Positions 8,497 through 17,378 of a stretch of DNA of 64,000 nt are shown piece after piece; position 1 is the stretch's first letter; every line of letters begins with the position of its first letter. Under the pieces are notes generated by a model. The model did no database searches, was not told the DNA's origin, and was given only the letters and a program-made list of their open reading frames with translations. Origin of the DNA: CAYGFH01 sp964356315. GTDB lineage: Bacteria; Patescibacteriota; Microgenomatia; UBA10105; UBA927. A program made the translations under genes and the position numbers. The stretch covers positions 1 through 64,000 of the forward strand of contig CAYHHA010000001.1 in assembly GCA_964356315.1 (NCBI GenBank), in the 5' to 3' direction.

Positions 8497-9872
8497 AACG
8501 CTATGTTCTATACGGACTCATATTTCTAATAAATATATCGTTTCTTTTCTCTGTTCGAACTATTCCATACATCGAATTTTGGGATGAGCACTGGTGGATA
8601 GCACGAGGATATTTTTTTGAACTGCTAATACAGCGGAACTTCTCCGACTCGTTGTGGCAGGGGTATTATTCGTATGATCAACCTAAGCTAGCCGAGTATG
8701 TCCATGGAGCGTGGCAATACCCACTATATTTAAACAAACGAAAGGAGCTTGGAACAAAATACAGATATACGGATTTTCTTAAGGAAGGGAATTTCTATAG
8801 CATTGACACATTTCCTCCGAAAACGACTGAATCATTTATCGCATGGAATGCGACAGATGGGTTAACAATTGACCAAGCAATCCAGCGTTATGGTGAACCG
8901 TTTACAAAGACTATACGGATGGTATTACACGGGAGATCACTATCGATCTTGTTTGTTGCTGCAAGCGGGCTACTTGTATTTGTAATTACTAAGTACATAT
9001 TATCCAGCATTGCTGCCTTTATGCTCATGGCAGCGTTTCTGTCAAATACCGTTACTGTTTATGGGGGAATAAAGGCAACTTCGGAAGGAATGTTTTTATT
9101 TTTTTATCTCGCTGGCCTTTTAATCATGATCCGCATGTTTTGTGCTCGTACGCTACGCTTCGATACTGCGGCTATCCTGGGAATTATTACCGCCTTATGC
9201 TCGCTGACAAAATTAAACGGCATTTCTCTCACGATTCCATACTTTATCATGCTTATATGGCATACTGTATACACTCGTGAAAGAGCAAGAAATGCGACAC
9301 TACATGTTCTTGTGTATATTGGCGTATTTTTAGTTTTTTTTATTGCCGCAAGTCCGTTCCTGTATACCAACCCAGTTAAGGGTGCGATTTTTATGTACAA
9401 ATGGCGATATAGCGTAGCGCAAAAAAACCAAATTGAATTTCCGCAATCGGCCCTATGGTCAATTACTGACAGGAGCAATAGAATTTTTCAGCGCTATTAC
9501 ACGGAAGTCCAGCTAAATCTAGGGTTGCCCTTTGTATTTCACCTAAACAGGTATATACCATATGAAAAACGCTATATCTTCCACTTCGTTAGGGTATTAA
9601 ATTATTGCCGCTTAGTGCTTGCATTGATAGGACTCTTTTACCTTATGCGATTATCTATGCGCAAGGCGCCAAGAAGCATATACAGTGGCGGACTACCTGC
9701 TTCACTGGTTATCTTACTATTTTCTGGTACCAGTATCATGATGCTCATGACATACCTAATGATCGATTGGATGCCATACTTTATTACACTCACGTTCCCA
9801 ATACTATTATTTGAAACTATCGGATTCGTACAAATTTGGAGATCTATTACTAATTTATTGATAACAAAATGA
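8493..9872 (+). CDS. GT-C membrane glycosyltransferase (ArnT/PMT-like), copy 1
   Basis: 459 residues with about 10-12 membrane helices. The first outer loop carries FWDEHWWIARGYF (about 28-40). The acidic pair there is the usual catalytic site of GT39/GT83-type enzymes that use polyprenyl-phosphate sugars. YDQPKLAEY and an ATSEG loop (about 197) follow. It starts in an ATGA overlap at 8493 and ends in another with its paralogue at 9869; the reading from 8409 is not needed. The two copies share WDEHxW, GY, YDQPK and the LTKLNG/QTKLNG stretch. Likely adds a sugar on the outer face; the acceptor is unknown. Confidence 0.85.
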   Translation: MKRYVLYGLIFLINISFLFSVRTIPYIEFWDEHWWIARGYFFELLIQRNFSDSLWQGYYSYDQPKLAEYVHGAWQYPLYLNKRKELGTKYRYTDFLKEGNFYSIDTFPPKTTESFIAWNATDGLTIDQAIQRYGEPFTKTIRMVLHGRSLSILFVAASGLLVFVITKYILSSIAAFMLMAAFLSNTVTVYGGIKATSEGMFLFFYLAGLLIMIRMFCARTLRFDTAAILGIITALCSLTKLNGISLTIPYFIMLIWHTVYTRERARNATLHVLVYIGVFLVFFIAASPFLYTNPVKGAIFMYKWRYSVAQKNQIEFPQSALWSITDRSNRIFQRYYTEVQLNLGLPFVFHLNRYIPYEKRYIFHFVRVLNYCRLVLALIGLFYLMRLSMRKAPRSIYSGGLPASLVILLFSGTSIMMLMTYLMIDWMPYFITLTFPILLFETIGFVQIWRSITNLLITK

Positions 9873-11266
9873 TTCGGAGTAATAAATCAGTTTTTTTTAT
9901 ATCTGTCATTACCTTTGTGCTCGCCTATGGGTATTATTTGTATGCCGCATATCATGTACCAATTGATTACTGGGATGAACATGTTTGGGTGGGGCAGGGG
10001 TACTATCTGGATCTACTCGTGAGGGGTGACAATGCAAGCCCATTGTGGCATTCGTACCATGCTTACGATCAGCCAAAATTCGCTGCGTATTTGTTAAATA
10101 TTCCTTCATATATTCAATTCCGAGCAAATGAACCGGAACAGCGCCATTACTGGCAATATTTGATTGACAATCACTTCGTGTGGATAGCTGGAGAAGAAGC
10201 CATGCGATATGTCGAGACACACTATCCTATCAATTGGAAATCGATACAGAGCAGATCTTCTGGAGAGCTTGAAAAGCAATATGGAGCAGCTATTAAACCG
10301 ACCATCTCCATCATATTGAGCGCCAGGGCTGTCTCTGCATTATTTATGGCATTAACGGTTGTTGTTGTATGGCATATAAGCATCCTCTTTTTCCCTGTCT
10401 CTCTTACAAGCGGAATAACGCTTATGTTTATGACGAACTCACTATTTATATATTCTGGTTCAAAAGCGATGGCTGAAGGAATATTTCTATTTTTGATAAT
10501 TTCGGGATTATATCTTATATGTAGGTTCGTCGTATTGAAAGAAGGCATGATTTCCGCATTACGCATAGGTCTTATATCAGGCATAGCGGCTCAAACTAAA
10601 TTGAATGGCTTAGTGCTCATGGGAATTTTCAGCGTTGTGGCTATTGCACAAGCAATCCGAACCTTTCAGGCAAAAAATATTTCTTGGCTTATTATGTCAT
10701 GGCTTGCCTGCTTTGGTATATTCTGTTTGTTAAATCCATTTTTGTACACAGCACCGATAAAAAACACCCTTTATATGTACAGATTCCGCTACATGGACAG
10801 CGTGTCATATCAAAAGCGCCTGCCTGACGAGGCATTACTTACTCCATCCAAGCGAATGGGCCGAATTATCCGACATTTTTATGTAGATATTGACACTAAT
10901 TTCGGCATTCCATTTGGACTATATAAATGGGAGACTGAATCACCAAACTCTGCGTTGGTCCGTAGGGCAATTAAGGCATTGCTCCTTGTCCGACTTTTTG
11001 GCGCAACATTCGGTATAGCATATATATTATATAATAGTATTTCAGCCACGAGAATCGCGTATTTGCACAAAAAAACTAGAAATGAGTTACTTTTTTTTGC
11101 CATACTCACAATGCTTATGTCAGCGCCACTTGGATATTTGCTCATGGATTGGCAAAGTTATTATGTAGTGTATATATATCCTATTATTTCTCTGGAGGTG
11201 TATGGAATATATATCGCGGTAAGCAAAGCGAGCGTGGTATTGAGAAGGAATCAAAAGTATCCTTGA
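9869..11266 (+). CDS. GT-C membrane glycosyltransferase (ArnT/PMT-like), copy 2
   Basis: 465 residues, paralogous to the gene just upstream. YWDEHVWVGQGYYLDLLVR lies in the first outer loop (DE at about 35-36), followed by YDQPKFAAY, GSKAMAEG and QTKLNG. It has the same helix layout and a C-terminal YLLMDWQSYYV matching LMIDWMPYFI of copy 1. The ATGA overlap at 9869 fixes the start. The stop TGA at 11264-11266 overlaps a TTG that probably starts the next small gene. Tandem duplicates probably modify adjacent positions or use related lipid donors (inference). Confidence 0.85.
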   Translation: MIRSNKSVFFISVITFVLAYGYYLYAAYHVPIDYWDEHVWVGQGYYLDLLVRGDNASPLWHSYHAYDQPKFAAYLLNIPSYIQFRANEPEQRHYWQYLIDNHFVWIAGEEAMRYVETHYPINWKSIQSRSSGELEKQYGAAIKPTISIILSARAVSALFMALTVVVVWHISILFFPVSLTSGITLMFMTNSLFIYSGSKAMAEGIFLFLIISGLYLICRFVVLKEGMISALRIGLISGIAAQTKLNGLVLMGIFSVVAIAQAIRTFQAKNISWLIMSWLACFGIFCLLNPFLYTAPIKNTLYMYRFRYMDSVSYQKRLPDEALLTPSKRMGRIIRHFYVDIDTNFGIPFGLYKWETESPNSALVRRAIKALLLVRLFGATFGIAYILYNSISATRIAYLHKKTRNELLFFAILTMLMSAPLGYLLMDWQSYYVVYIYPIISLEVYGIYIAVSKASVVLRRNQKYP

Positions 11267-11466
11267 AATTCAAAACACGTGCCCTTGTAGCTATCCCGCT
11301 CTTCGTGTGTGCTATTGCGGCTGTTGTAATTATGGTCAGGATATTTGCTTATCCCATGCGAAGCGAATACTCATGCATATATACCCCGGAACAGGATATC
11401 TGGAAGATTGAAAATGAATATGAACAGGGCTATGATACAATAATGCCGCCTTGCTCAATATCATGA
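11263..11466 (+). CDS. Small single-span membrane protein, unknown function
   Basis: A 67-residue protein if started at TTG 11263, which forms a TTGA overlap with the upstream stop and puts a basic end (KFKTR) directly before one hydrophobic helix (ALVAIPLFVCAIAAVVIMVR). The short outer part has two Cys and many acidic residues (CIYTPEQDIWKIENEYEQ). Its own stop overlaps the ATG of the next gene. Starting instead at ATG 11149 would overlap 118 bp of the preceding gene, which is unlikely. I do not recognise a family. The operon position suggests an accessory of the neighbouring membrane glycosyltransferases or the DUF4330-like protein. Confidence 0.6.
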   Translation: MKFKTRALVAIPLFVCAIAAVVIMVRIFAYPMRSEYSCIYTPEQDIWKIENEYEQGYDTIMPPCSIS

Positions 11467-12323
11467 AAAAACTCTTGCTAACTATTCAAAAGAGAATGAG
11501 AAATCTGACACTTTTTGAATTGATCACTTTTACCACAGCTATATTAATATTCCTCAGTGTTTTTTTGATGTTATTCCGCTCAAAACAGGAGATTGATGTT
11601 GTGGTTAAGGTAACTGAAGAAAGCCTCATTTGGCCGAGCCAGGGAGTGCCAATATGGTATGCTAATCGACTACGAGTTGGCATGGCAGAAAAAGATATGC
11701 TTGGCAGGCCGATGGCAACTATAACAAAAATCCGAAGGTATGACACCATGCCAACAAAAAAATCGATGTATCTCACGGTAAGGCTAAATGCCGTACATTC
11801 ACCGAGATCTGGTACGTATAATTTCAAAGGGAGAAATGTCTTAGTTGGATCTCCAATATCGTTGACCTTAGATAATGTTCTTCTAGAGGGACTTGTAAGT
11901 GATATTATCGGCACACAAAAGCCGTACCCATCTCAGAAATTACTGGCAACTGCAGAACTATTTGTGTTTGATGCATCGTTACCGGAAGTGAGCGGTGTGC
12001 TCCCGTATGTAGCAGACGCCATCGATGAGGGAGACACTGTTTTAGACAATAATGGCAATATTGTTATACGAGTGGTAAAGAAGGAGACCTCGCCGGCTGA
12101 TAAGATAGTCTCCACTTATGATGGTAGCCTTATCCTTCGCCCTCACCCGATCCGGAAAAATGTGCGACTTACGCTAGAAATTGACGCTCTTTTAATTGAT
12201 GGACGGTACTACCTGCTTGACGATATTCCGATCTTGATAGATCGGGCTATACCTGTGCTTCTAGAAGATATTTTTCTGTTTCCTGTTATCACCGATATTC
12301 AGGAAGTGGATCAGGCGAAATGA
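11463..12323 (+). CDS. Membrane-anchored protein with two DUF4330-like domains
   Basis: 286 residues. One membrane helix at about 17-38 is followed by two similar extracytoplasmic domains. Domain 1 (about 69-150) runs from RVGMAEKDMLGRPMATI to NVLVGSPISLTL and a final GLVSDI. Domain 2 (about 185-282) runs from DEGDTVLDNNGNIVIRVV to IPILIDRAIPVLL and PVITDI. The repeating plan (entry loop with D/G, ILxI strand, a pair of long strands, xVxVGxPI strand, final I-x-D-I) matches DUF4330 of polysaccharide loci, whose role is unknown. A paralogue lies at 54560-55411. Start by ATGA overlap at 11463. Confidence 0.72.
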   Translation: MKKLLLTIQKRMRNLTLFELITFTTAILIFLSVFLMLFRSKQEIDVVVKVTEESLIWPSQGVPIWYANRLRVGMAEKDMLGRPMATITKIRRYDTMPTKKSMYLTVRLNAVHSPRSGTYNFKGRNVLVGSPISLTLDNVLLEGLVSDIIGTQKPYPSQKLLATAELFVFDASLPEVSGVLPYVADAIDEGDTVLDNNGNIVIRVVKKETSPADKIVSTYDGSLILRPHPIRKNVRLTLEIDALLIDGRYYLLDDIPILIDRAIPVLLEDIFLFPVITDIQEVDQAK

Positions 12324-13468
12324 AATATTATTTCAAAGATCAAATTGTAATTATACCGCTCCACATACAGAAGAACTTCCCTGCTGATTATGTCGAACAG
12401 ACCGCAACCACTCTATCAAAGAGAAATACAGTCATCATTTTTGATTTCCAAAATCCTCTCTCTTGGAAAAATAGCTTTCGACAGTTTTCCTTGAGGGAAA
12501 TTCTTTCATATCCCCTCGCAATCGTTTCCAGAAAGAAAACCGTGTTATATTTCCGTCCTCTATCACTGTTCCCATTTCAGAAGCTTGAATTCATGTACAG
12601 GGCAAATGTGTCAGCCGGAATTCTCATGCTAAAATTAGCCCTTTCCATTTTGAAAGAAAAACCAGTCATTTGGGGATTCAATCCAATTATGGTCGCCTGT
12701 GTAGGAAAACTTGGTGAATCCATGATTATATACGATTGTATTGATTATTATGGTAATAGAAAAACTGCCAATCTTGTTACACACGAAAGACAATTGATGA
12801 AGGTTGCGACCTATGTGATATTTAACTCATTGCATCTGCAATTACAAAAACAATCAGAGTATCCTGATATTCGTTCTCGTTCAACGCATGTTGTATGCGG
12901 ATGTAATACAAGCTTATTTAAGCATCCACTAAGTCTTAAACGTGCACGAGAATATATCGTATTTGTTGGTCATATTGATTATTGGATACACTTGCCATTG
13001 TTTCGATATATTGTTAGAAGCAATCCCTCTATTCCATTTAAAATAGTTGGCCCGATCGATGAGACTATGAAATATGCACTTTCAGATTTACTTACATATT
13101 CCAATGTTACATTTACAGGGCGTGTGTCGAAAAATAAGCTCCCTGAGATTCTCAGAAACGCGTCGGTTGGCATTATTCCATACGACACAGAATATACGGA
13201 GATTCGATACTGCAACCCCATGAAGACATACGAATATTTAGCTATGGGCATACCAGTTGTGGCCACAAATATCCTAGCCTTAACAAACATTCCTAATGAA
13301 ATATTGCAAACTACTTCTATGAAAAGGGAGTTCAATAGGGCGCTACGTACATTTCATACGAACTGGTCACTGAAACAAGCTAATAAAGCTATAAACTTTG
13401 CACATACACAAAACTGGAATAGAAAAATAGCACAAATAGATACATTTGTCAAAAAGCAAAGAATATGA
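12320..13468 (+). CDS. TuaH-like GT4-type glycosyltransferase
   Basis: 382 residues, GT-B fold. Shared with the paralogues at 40878 and 51897 are the central MIIYDCIDYYG (about 134-144), the domain boundary YIVFVGHIDYWIHLPL, and the late GIIPYD and CNPMKTYEYLAMGIPVVAT (about 290-318). The E-x7-E Glu pair is replaced by this pattern, in which a Glu sits in the TYEYL segment. TuaH of teichuronic acid synthesis is the best-known relative; the sugar is not predictable. ATGA overlaps bind it to both neighbours. Confidence 0.86.
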   Translation: MKYYFKDQIVIIPLHIQKNFPADYVEQTATTLSKRNTVIIFDFQNPLSWKNSFRQFSLREILSYPLAIVSRKKTVLYFRPLSLFPFQKLEFMYRANVSAGILMLKLALSILKEKPVIWGFNPIMVACVGKLGESMIIYDCIDYYGNRKTANLVTHERQLMKVATYVIFNSLHLQLQKQSEYPDIRSRSTHVVCGCNTSLFKHPLSLKRAREYIVFVGHIDYWIHLPLFRYIVRSNPSIPFKIVGPIDETMKYALSDLLTYSNVTFTGRVSKNKLPEILRNASVGIIPYDTEYTEIRYCNPMKTYEYLAMGIPVVATNILALTNIPNEILQTTSMKREFNRALRTFHTNWSLKQANKAINFAHTQNWNRKIAQIDTFVKKQRI

Positions 13469-13929
13469 ATTCAAAAAAAAACATAGGCATCATAACTTCC
13501 GCAGGAGGTCATTACTTTCAAATAAAACAATTATTGCCCTATTTCAAAGGAAACAACATCTTTTGGATTATTAACCCAAAACTAAAATATGAACCCAAAC
13601 TACATGGATCTACTGTGTATATCGCATATGCGCCAGAGTCACGAAATGTCATCACTGCACTTGCTAATGCATTACAGTCTTTTTCTATATTTAGGAATGA
13701 AAAACCCGATGTGTTGATCAGTTGTGGAGCAGGCATCGCGGTTCCGTTTTTTTTCATAGGAAAATTTTTTTATCATACGAAGCTCATTTTCATAGAACCG
13801 ATTGATTTCGTCGCATATCCAAGTTTGACGGGGAAAATAGTGTATAATTTTGTAGATTATTTCTTTGTTCAACAAAAAATTCAAAAAACATGGTATCCCA
13901 AAGCAGTGTATCAAGGAAGCATCCTTTAA
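13465..13929 (+). CDS. pssD: PssD/Alg14-like glycosyltransferase membrane-anchor subunit
   Basis: 154 residues, the size of Cps14F/PssD/Alg14. The N-terminal nucleotide-binding loop reads ITSAGGHYFQIKQLLP (about 10-25), and PDVLISCGAGIAVPFFFIG (about 79-97) is the conserved hydrophobic anchor region. The C-terminus has IDFVAYPSLTGKIVYNFVDY and ends YQGSIL. In this family Alg14/PssD anchors and activates the catalytic partner Alg13/PssE to add the second sugar on a lipid-linked precursor. The partner lies directly downstream with a 40-bp overlap, so the pair is complete and presumably makes one enzyme. Confidence 0.9.
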   Translation: MNSKKNIGIITSAGGHYFQIKQLLPYFKGNNIFWIINPKLKYEPKLHGSTVYIAYAPESRNVITALANALQSFSIFRNEKPDVLISCGAGIAVPFFFIGKFFYHTKLIFIEPIDFVAYPSLTGKIVYNFVDYFFVQQKIQKTWYPKAVYQGSIL

Positions 13930-14438
13930 TATTCATTTCGTGCGGTACTACCGATTTTGCATTTGATAGACTCTTTCGATATATCAAGCAAGCTCCCCAG
14001 CGCTGTCTTGTAAATCGAAAGATTGTTCTGCAATCTCGGACGAACACGCTCTTACGTGCTGAACAACAATTTGCTTCTATTTCAGAGACTGCTCTTATCA
14101 ACTATTTTAAAAAATCAACATATTGTATCGTCCACGGCGGGCCGATAAGTATCTATCTAGCTGCCAAATACTGCCCATATATGCCGTATATAATTCCCCG
14201 TGTATCTCGTTATGGAGAACATGTTGATGATCATCAGATCTTTTATTGTAAAGCTCTCAAATATCAGCTACCTCAAACATTGAAAAAAACTATAAATACG
14301 GATCCTAACCAGGCTGAAAAGGAGTGCTATCTATATCTAGGTTCCCCGCCATTTAAAAACCGTTTAGCACAGCATCTTTACTCTAAATCGACTAAAGATA
14401 GCTTGGGAAAATCGATAGCCCATATCATTGAATCATGA
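13890..14438 (+). CDS. pssE: PssE/Alg13-like catalytic glycosyltransferase subunit
   Basis: 182 residues of the GT28 C-terminal type. FISCGTTDFAFDRLFR (about 15-30) is the first strand and loop. The donor-binding region IVHGGPISIYLAAKYCPYMP then YGEHVDDHQ (about 80-117) matches the signature of Cps14G/PssE. The 40-bp overlap with pssD supports coupled translation. Starting at ATG 13890 leaves about ten extra residues before the conserved strand; no later in-frame start fits. The paired enzyme probably adds GlcNAc, Glc or Gal to the first lipid-linked sugar. Confidence 0.88.
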   Translation: MVSQSSVSRKHPLIFISCGTTDFAFDRLFRYIKQAPQRCLVNRKIVLQSRTNTLLRAEQQFASISETALINYFKKSTYCIVHGGPISIYLAAKYCPYMPYIIPRVSRYGEHVDDHQIFYCKALKYQLPQTLKKTINTDPNQAEKECYLYLGSPPFKNRLAQHLYSKSTKDSLGKSIAHIIES

Positions 14439-15616
14439 ATATTCTTGTTTTGGCGGATACTCATACCGTAGGTGAATGGAATGCGATAATTTCTGCTTTT
14501 ACCTGGCTTAGAAATAGAAATAAAAAGTATCACTTATTCCTTGTAAGCTATGGGGCTTTGAATGCAAGCGACAATGAGTTATTTTATCAGTATTTTCAGA
14601 TTCCTAATGCTCAATCATCGGATCAAGAAAAAGGCTACTGGCAGCTTCTGGAGGAATTTGTTGTTGCTACTCGCGCATTGAGGGCAATAAAAAAACACTC
14701 TTTTGATCTTATCATAGGCTCTGACTATCGTCTTATACTTGCTAGCTTTTTCATATTTCGAAGTATTCCTAAACTATTTTGGTTTCATGGGTTCCGACAT
14801 GTCCATATTTCTAGGCCAGCTTGGAATCATGTGTACACGCGTCTTCAGTGTGCTCTGGAAAAATTATGCTGGATTGGGGCAACACAATTCCTAATACCAT
14901 CCAAATCAGCCTTAACGCTTGTACAAAGAGAGTTGGGGATATATAAACATCTCCTAAAACCAGAAATACTTCCAAATACTGTTCACCCATTTTTTCTCAG
15001 CACACAAAATAGAACAAAAAAGGCTTATTCATCTAATATGATTACATTTCTTTATTCGGGTCGGATAGCGGAAAAAAAGGGTCTTCCTCAATTAGTGGAA
15101 GCATTTGAAGCATACTGCTTACATGCTCATGAAAGCCAGAGTCAGTTAATAATTGCATATCCTTCTCATAATTTCGATGCAAATCTCTACAACTTACTTA
15201 TTCAGAAGGTTCAAAAATCACATCTCCACTCGCGTATAAAATTTATCAAAGATGCCAGTAGGCATACAATCAAACGACTCTACGCTGATGCTTTTTTTTG
15301 TATATTACCCTCTGAATTAGAAGTATCTTCGATGTTTGCTTTAGAGTCACTGGCTAGCGGTACGCCAATCTTGGCGACTGCAGTTGGAGAAAATATGAAC
15401 CTATTAACGCCACTACATGAAACTCTTCTTCTGAATAATAATTCCCCCTTAGTTATTGCGAAACATCTGGAAGCTATTTCTCAAAAGATTTTTCCATTGA
15501 AGTCGATACGGATAAAAATTAAACGCCTGTATAACAAAACTTATTTCCAAATGACTGTTAATAAACTTGAAGCGCTGCTTAGGACATATAGTACCGCTCA
15601 ACAACATCAGGAATAA
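14435..15616 (+). CDS. GT4 family glycosyltransferase
   Basis: 393 residues. The N-terminal strand MNILVLADTHTVGEW is followed by an SYGALNASDNE loop. The C-terminal half opens with FLYSGRIAEKKGLPQLVEAF (about 205-224), a clear GT4 donor-domain hallmark, and has E-x7-E (EVSSMFALE, about 291-299) followed by SGTPILATAVG. It begins in an ATGA overlap at 14435 and overlaps the convergent deacetylase gene by 38 bp at its 3' end. It is the last gene of this rightward run before strand switching begins. Confidence 0.88.
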   Translation: MNILVLADTHTVGEWNAIISAFTWLRNRNKKYHLFLVSYGALNASDNELFYQYFQIPNAQSSDQEKGYWQLLEEFVVATRALRAIKKHSFDLIIGSDYRLILASFFIFRSIPKLFWFHGFRHVHISRPAWNHVYTRLQCALEKLCWIGATQFLIPSKSALTLVQRELGIYKHLLKPEILPNTVHPFFLSTQNRTKKAYSSNMITFLYSGRIAEKKGLPQLVEAFEAYCLHAHESQSQLIIAYPSHNFDANLYNLLIQKVQKSHLHSRIKFIKDASRHTIKRLYADAFFCILPSELEVSSMFALESLASGTPILATAVGENMNLLTPLHETLLLNNNSPLVIAKHLEAISQKIFPLKSIRIKIKRLYNKTYFQMTVNKLEALLRTYSTAQQHQE

Positions 15617-16358
15617 CACCGTCAGGAAATAGCCCTTTCATCTGAGAGGTATAAAAACCGATGTATCGCGACCGATTTTCAATCCCTTCGAACCAATCAT
15701 ATTGATGCATTTTTTTGTGCTCAAAATAATTGCTGGGCGTATCTGATGTTAATAAGTAGGGGAAGTCGCTCCAATAAATGATACGCTGAAACACTTTTTC
15801 CGCTATTTTTCGCGTCATGATGTGGTCAACATGTTGACCTATTCCGATTGGACAAAATACCCTATCTGGCTGTATCAAGCTTTGCAAAGAAGCGAGAGAT
15901 GAATATGTGAGATTTACGGTTTCTCTATCTTTAGATGATATCTTGCCAGAAAAAACGGATCTTCCTAATGGATATATATGCAAGAATTCTGGCAATATGA
16001 ACCCCATCATACTGCGAGAGAACGAGGGACTGTGTATTCTTCGCATCGAAGCGTCTATCTGCTGACCATACCAGGGGTGGGCATTAATGGCATTACAGGC
16101 GTCTTTATCTTCTTTTCTTCTTTGTCGAAAAAGTAAGTCGCTAGTGTTAAATCCACATGACTCAACGAATCTTCTAGCAAAACGGGTCAATAGATCGGCT
16201 GATCCATTCGAAAATACTGTTGCGATAGTCACCTGTGAGAATCTTGAAAGATATGAGATCAGAGCACTTGATGATAGAATGGCATCATCTAAATGCGGCG
16301 AAATAAATAGCGCCCTCCTAGTAGAGCGGATTGTAGTCAAGAATCTATCTGATTTCAT
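15579..16358 (-). CDS. PIG-L/LmbE family deacetylase
   Basis: 259 residues. The zinc site is clear: SPHLDDA (20-26) supplies His and Asp, and GIGQHVDH (about 173-180) supplies the other His residues. These enzymes remove N-acetyl groups from GlcNAc-type sugars on lipids or small molecules. I start at 16358 because the metal motif then falls at the usual distance from the N-terminus; a longer frame to 16502 would run through the start of the divergent glycosyltransferase. The start codons of both genes share one CATATG. An extended -10 (TGGTATAAT, 16383-16391) lies inside the divergent gene. Confidence 0.87.
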   Translation of the reverse strand: MKSDRFLTTIRSTRRALFISPHLDDAILSSSALISYLSRFSQVTIATVFSNGSADLLTRFARRFVESCGFNTSDLLFRQRRKEDKDACNAINAHPWYGQQIDASMRRIHSPSFSRSMMGFILPEFLHIYPLGRSVFSGKISSKDRETVNLTYSSLASLQSLIQPDRVFCPIGIGQHVDHIMTRKIAEKVFQRIIYWSDFPYLLTSDTPSNYFEHKKMHQYDWFEGIENRSRYIGFYTSQMKGLFPDGVIPDVVERYYMS

Positions 16359-17378
16359 ATGAATGAAATGCGAATCTGCGTTATTATACCAGCATACAAC
16401 CTTATCGATAAACTGAGTCGATGTCTTGCCTGTTTGCAAAACACTAAGTATAGCAATCTTTGGGTCATCATTTTTGACAATGGTTCTATTGAAAAAATCC
16501 AATCACCTAAAAAACTTGCTAACGGAGTACAAATATCCATACTTCGCTCACAAAAAAATCTTGGGTTTGCACAATCAAATAATGAAGCAATTACCTATGC
16601 TCTAAAACAGGACCCATCGATCGGTTATTTTTTACTCTTAAATAATGATGCGTATATATACCCAACTTTTTTCAAAAACTGTTTGCCTTATCTCACGAAG
16701 CAAAATAATCTCGCATCACCGTATATTCGGTTGACAAAAAATAGAGGTATCGACAGCATGGGTATAGATTATTATTCTGACGGAACAGCAGCAAATCGCA
16801 TTCACCAAACATCAATTCAACCACTATTACCGGCCGCTGCCTTATTTATATCCAAGAATTTCGCACGAAATCAAATAAACATATTCGGTTGGGTTTTCAT
16901 CCCATTTTTCGAATCATACTCTGAAGATGTCGAACTTAGTCTTCGAGCGCTTTTGATGGGAGAGACGCTCACCGTTATCCCATTTGTACTTGCATCCCAT
17001 GACAGGTCGTCAACGATTCAAAATCCAAAATCTATACTATTTCTCGGCGTCCGGAATCAACTATGGATAATGCTGACAACCTGGACATGGTATATGATTA
17101 TTCAAAATATACATTCGGTTCTGCATGGGCATTTGACTCACTGGCTTATATATACCCTAAAGTATGGTCCTTTATTTATGATACGTGTATATATCCATAC
17201 GATAAAAAAAATACCCATTCTGATAAAGACTCGGAGAATTATCCAAGCTCACCTACGAACAAATACGGTGCGCAACCTCTTTATTGCTTCACACCATAAA
17301 TCACTTGTGGAGCATATCATGACGAGTAGAACGTACAAAAAACTCACAGACGGTACATTGTTAGATATTTTCCGTTAA
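16359..17378 (+). CDS. GT2 family glycosyltransferase (rhamnosyltransferase-like)
   Basis: 339 residues. CVIIPAYNLIDKLSRCL (about 7-23), FDNGS (about 41-45) and the metal-binding LNNDAYIYP (about 94-102) define the GT-A domain. ESYSEDVELSLRAL (about 188-201) is the ED catalytic-base region. The C-terminal part has hydrophobic stretches (WLIYTLKYGPLFMIRVYI), perhaps amphipathic membrane association. The start at 16359 touches the divergent deacetylase start with no spacer; M4 at 16368 is an alternative. The 3' end overlaps the convergent GT-C gene by 35 bp. Confidence 0.87.
   Translation: MNEMRICVIIPAYNLIDKLSRCLACLQNTKYSNLWVIIFDNGSIEKIQSPKKLANGVQISILRSQKNLGFAQSNNEAITYALKQDPSIGYFLLLNNDAYIYPTFFKNCLPYLTKQNNLASPYIRLTKNRGIDSMGIDYYSDGTAANRIHQTSIQPLLPAAALFISKNFARNQINIFGWVFIPFFESYSEDVELSLRALLMGETLTVIPFVLASHDRSSTIQNPKSILFLGVRNQLWIMLTTWTWYMIIQNIHSVLHGHLTHWLIYTLKYGPLFMIRVYIHTIKKIPILIKTRRIIQAHLRTNTVRNLFIASHHKSLVEHIMTSRTYKKLTDGTLLDIFR
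16383..16391 (-). promoter_or_regulatory. Extended -10 box for the PIG-L deacetylase gene
   Basis: TGGTATAAT (TG-n-TATAAT) on the minus strand lies within the first codons of the divergent glycosyltransferase gene, 24 nt before ATG 16358. The predicted leader is about 15-20 nt, so this message would not be leaderless, although the two start codons touch. Confidence 0.5.

Noticed and set aside
9104..9478. Minus-strand frames of 60-200 residues under rightward genes (for example 9104-9478, 9909-10220, 10222-10584, 42515-43108)
   Set aside because: They lie wholly inside well-supported genes on the other strand, have no recognisable domains and low-complexity composition, so they are shadows.
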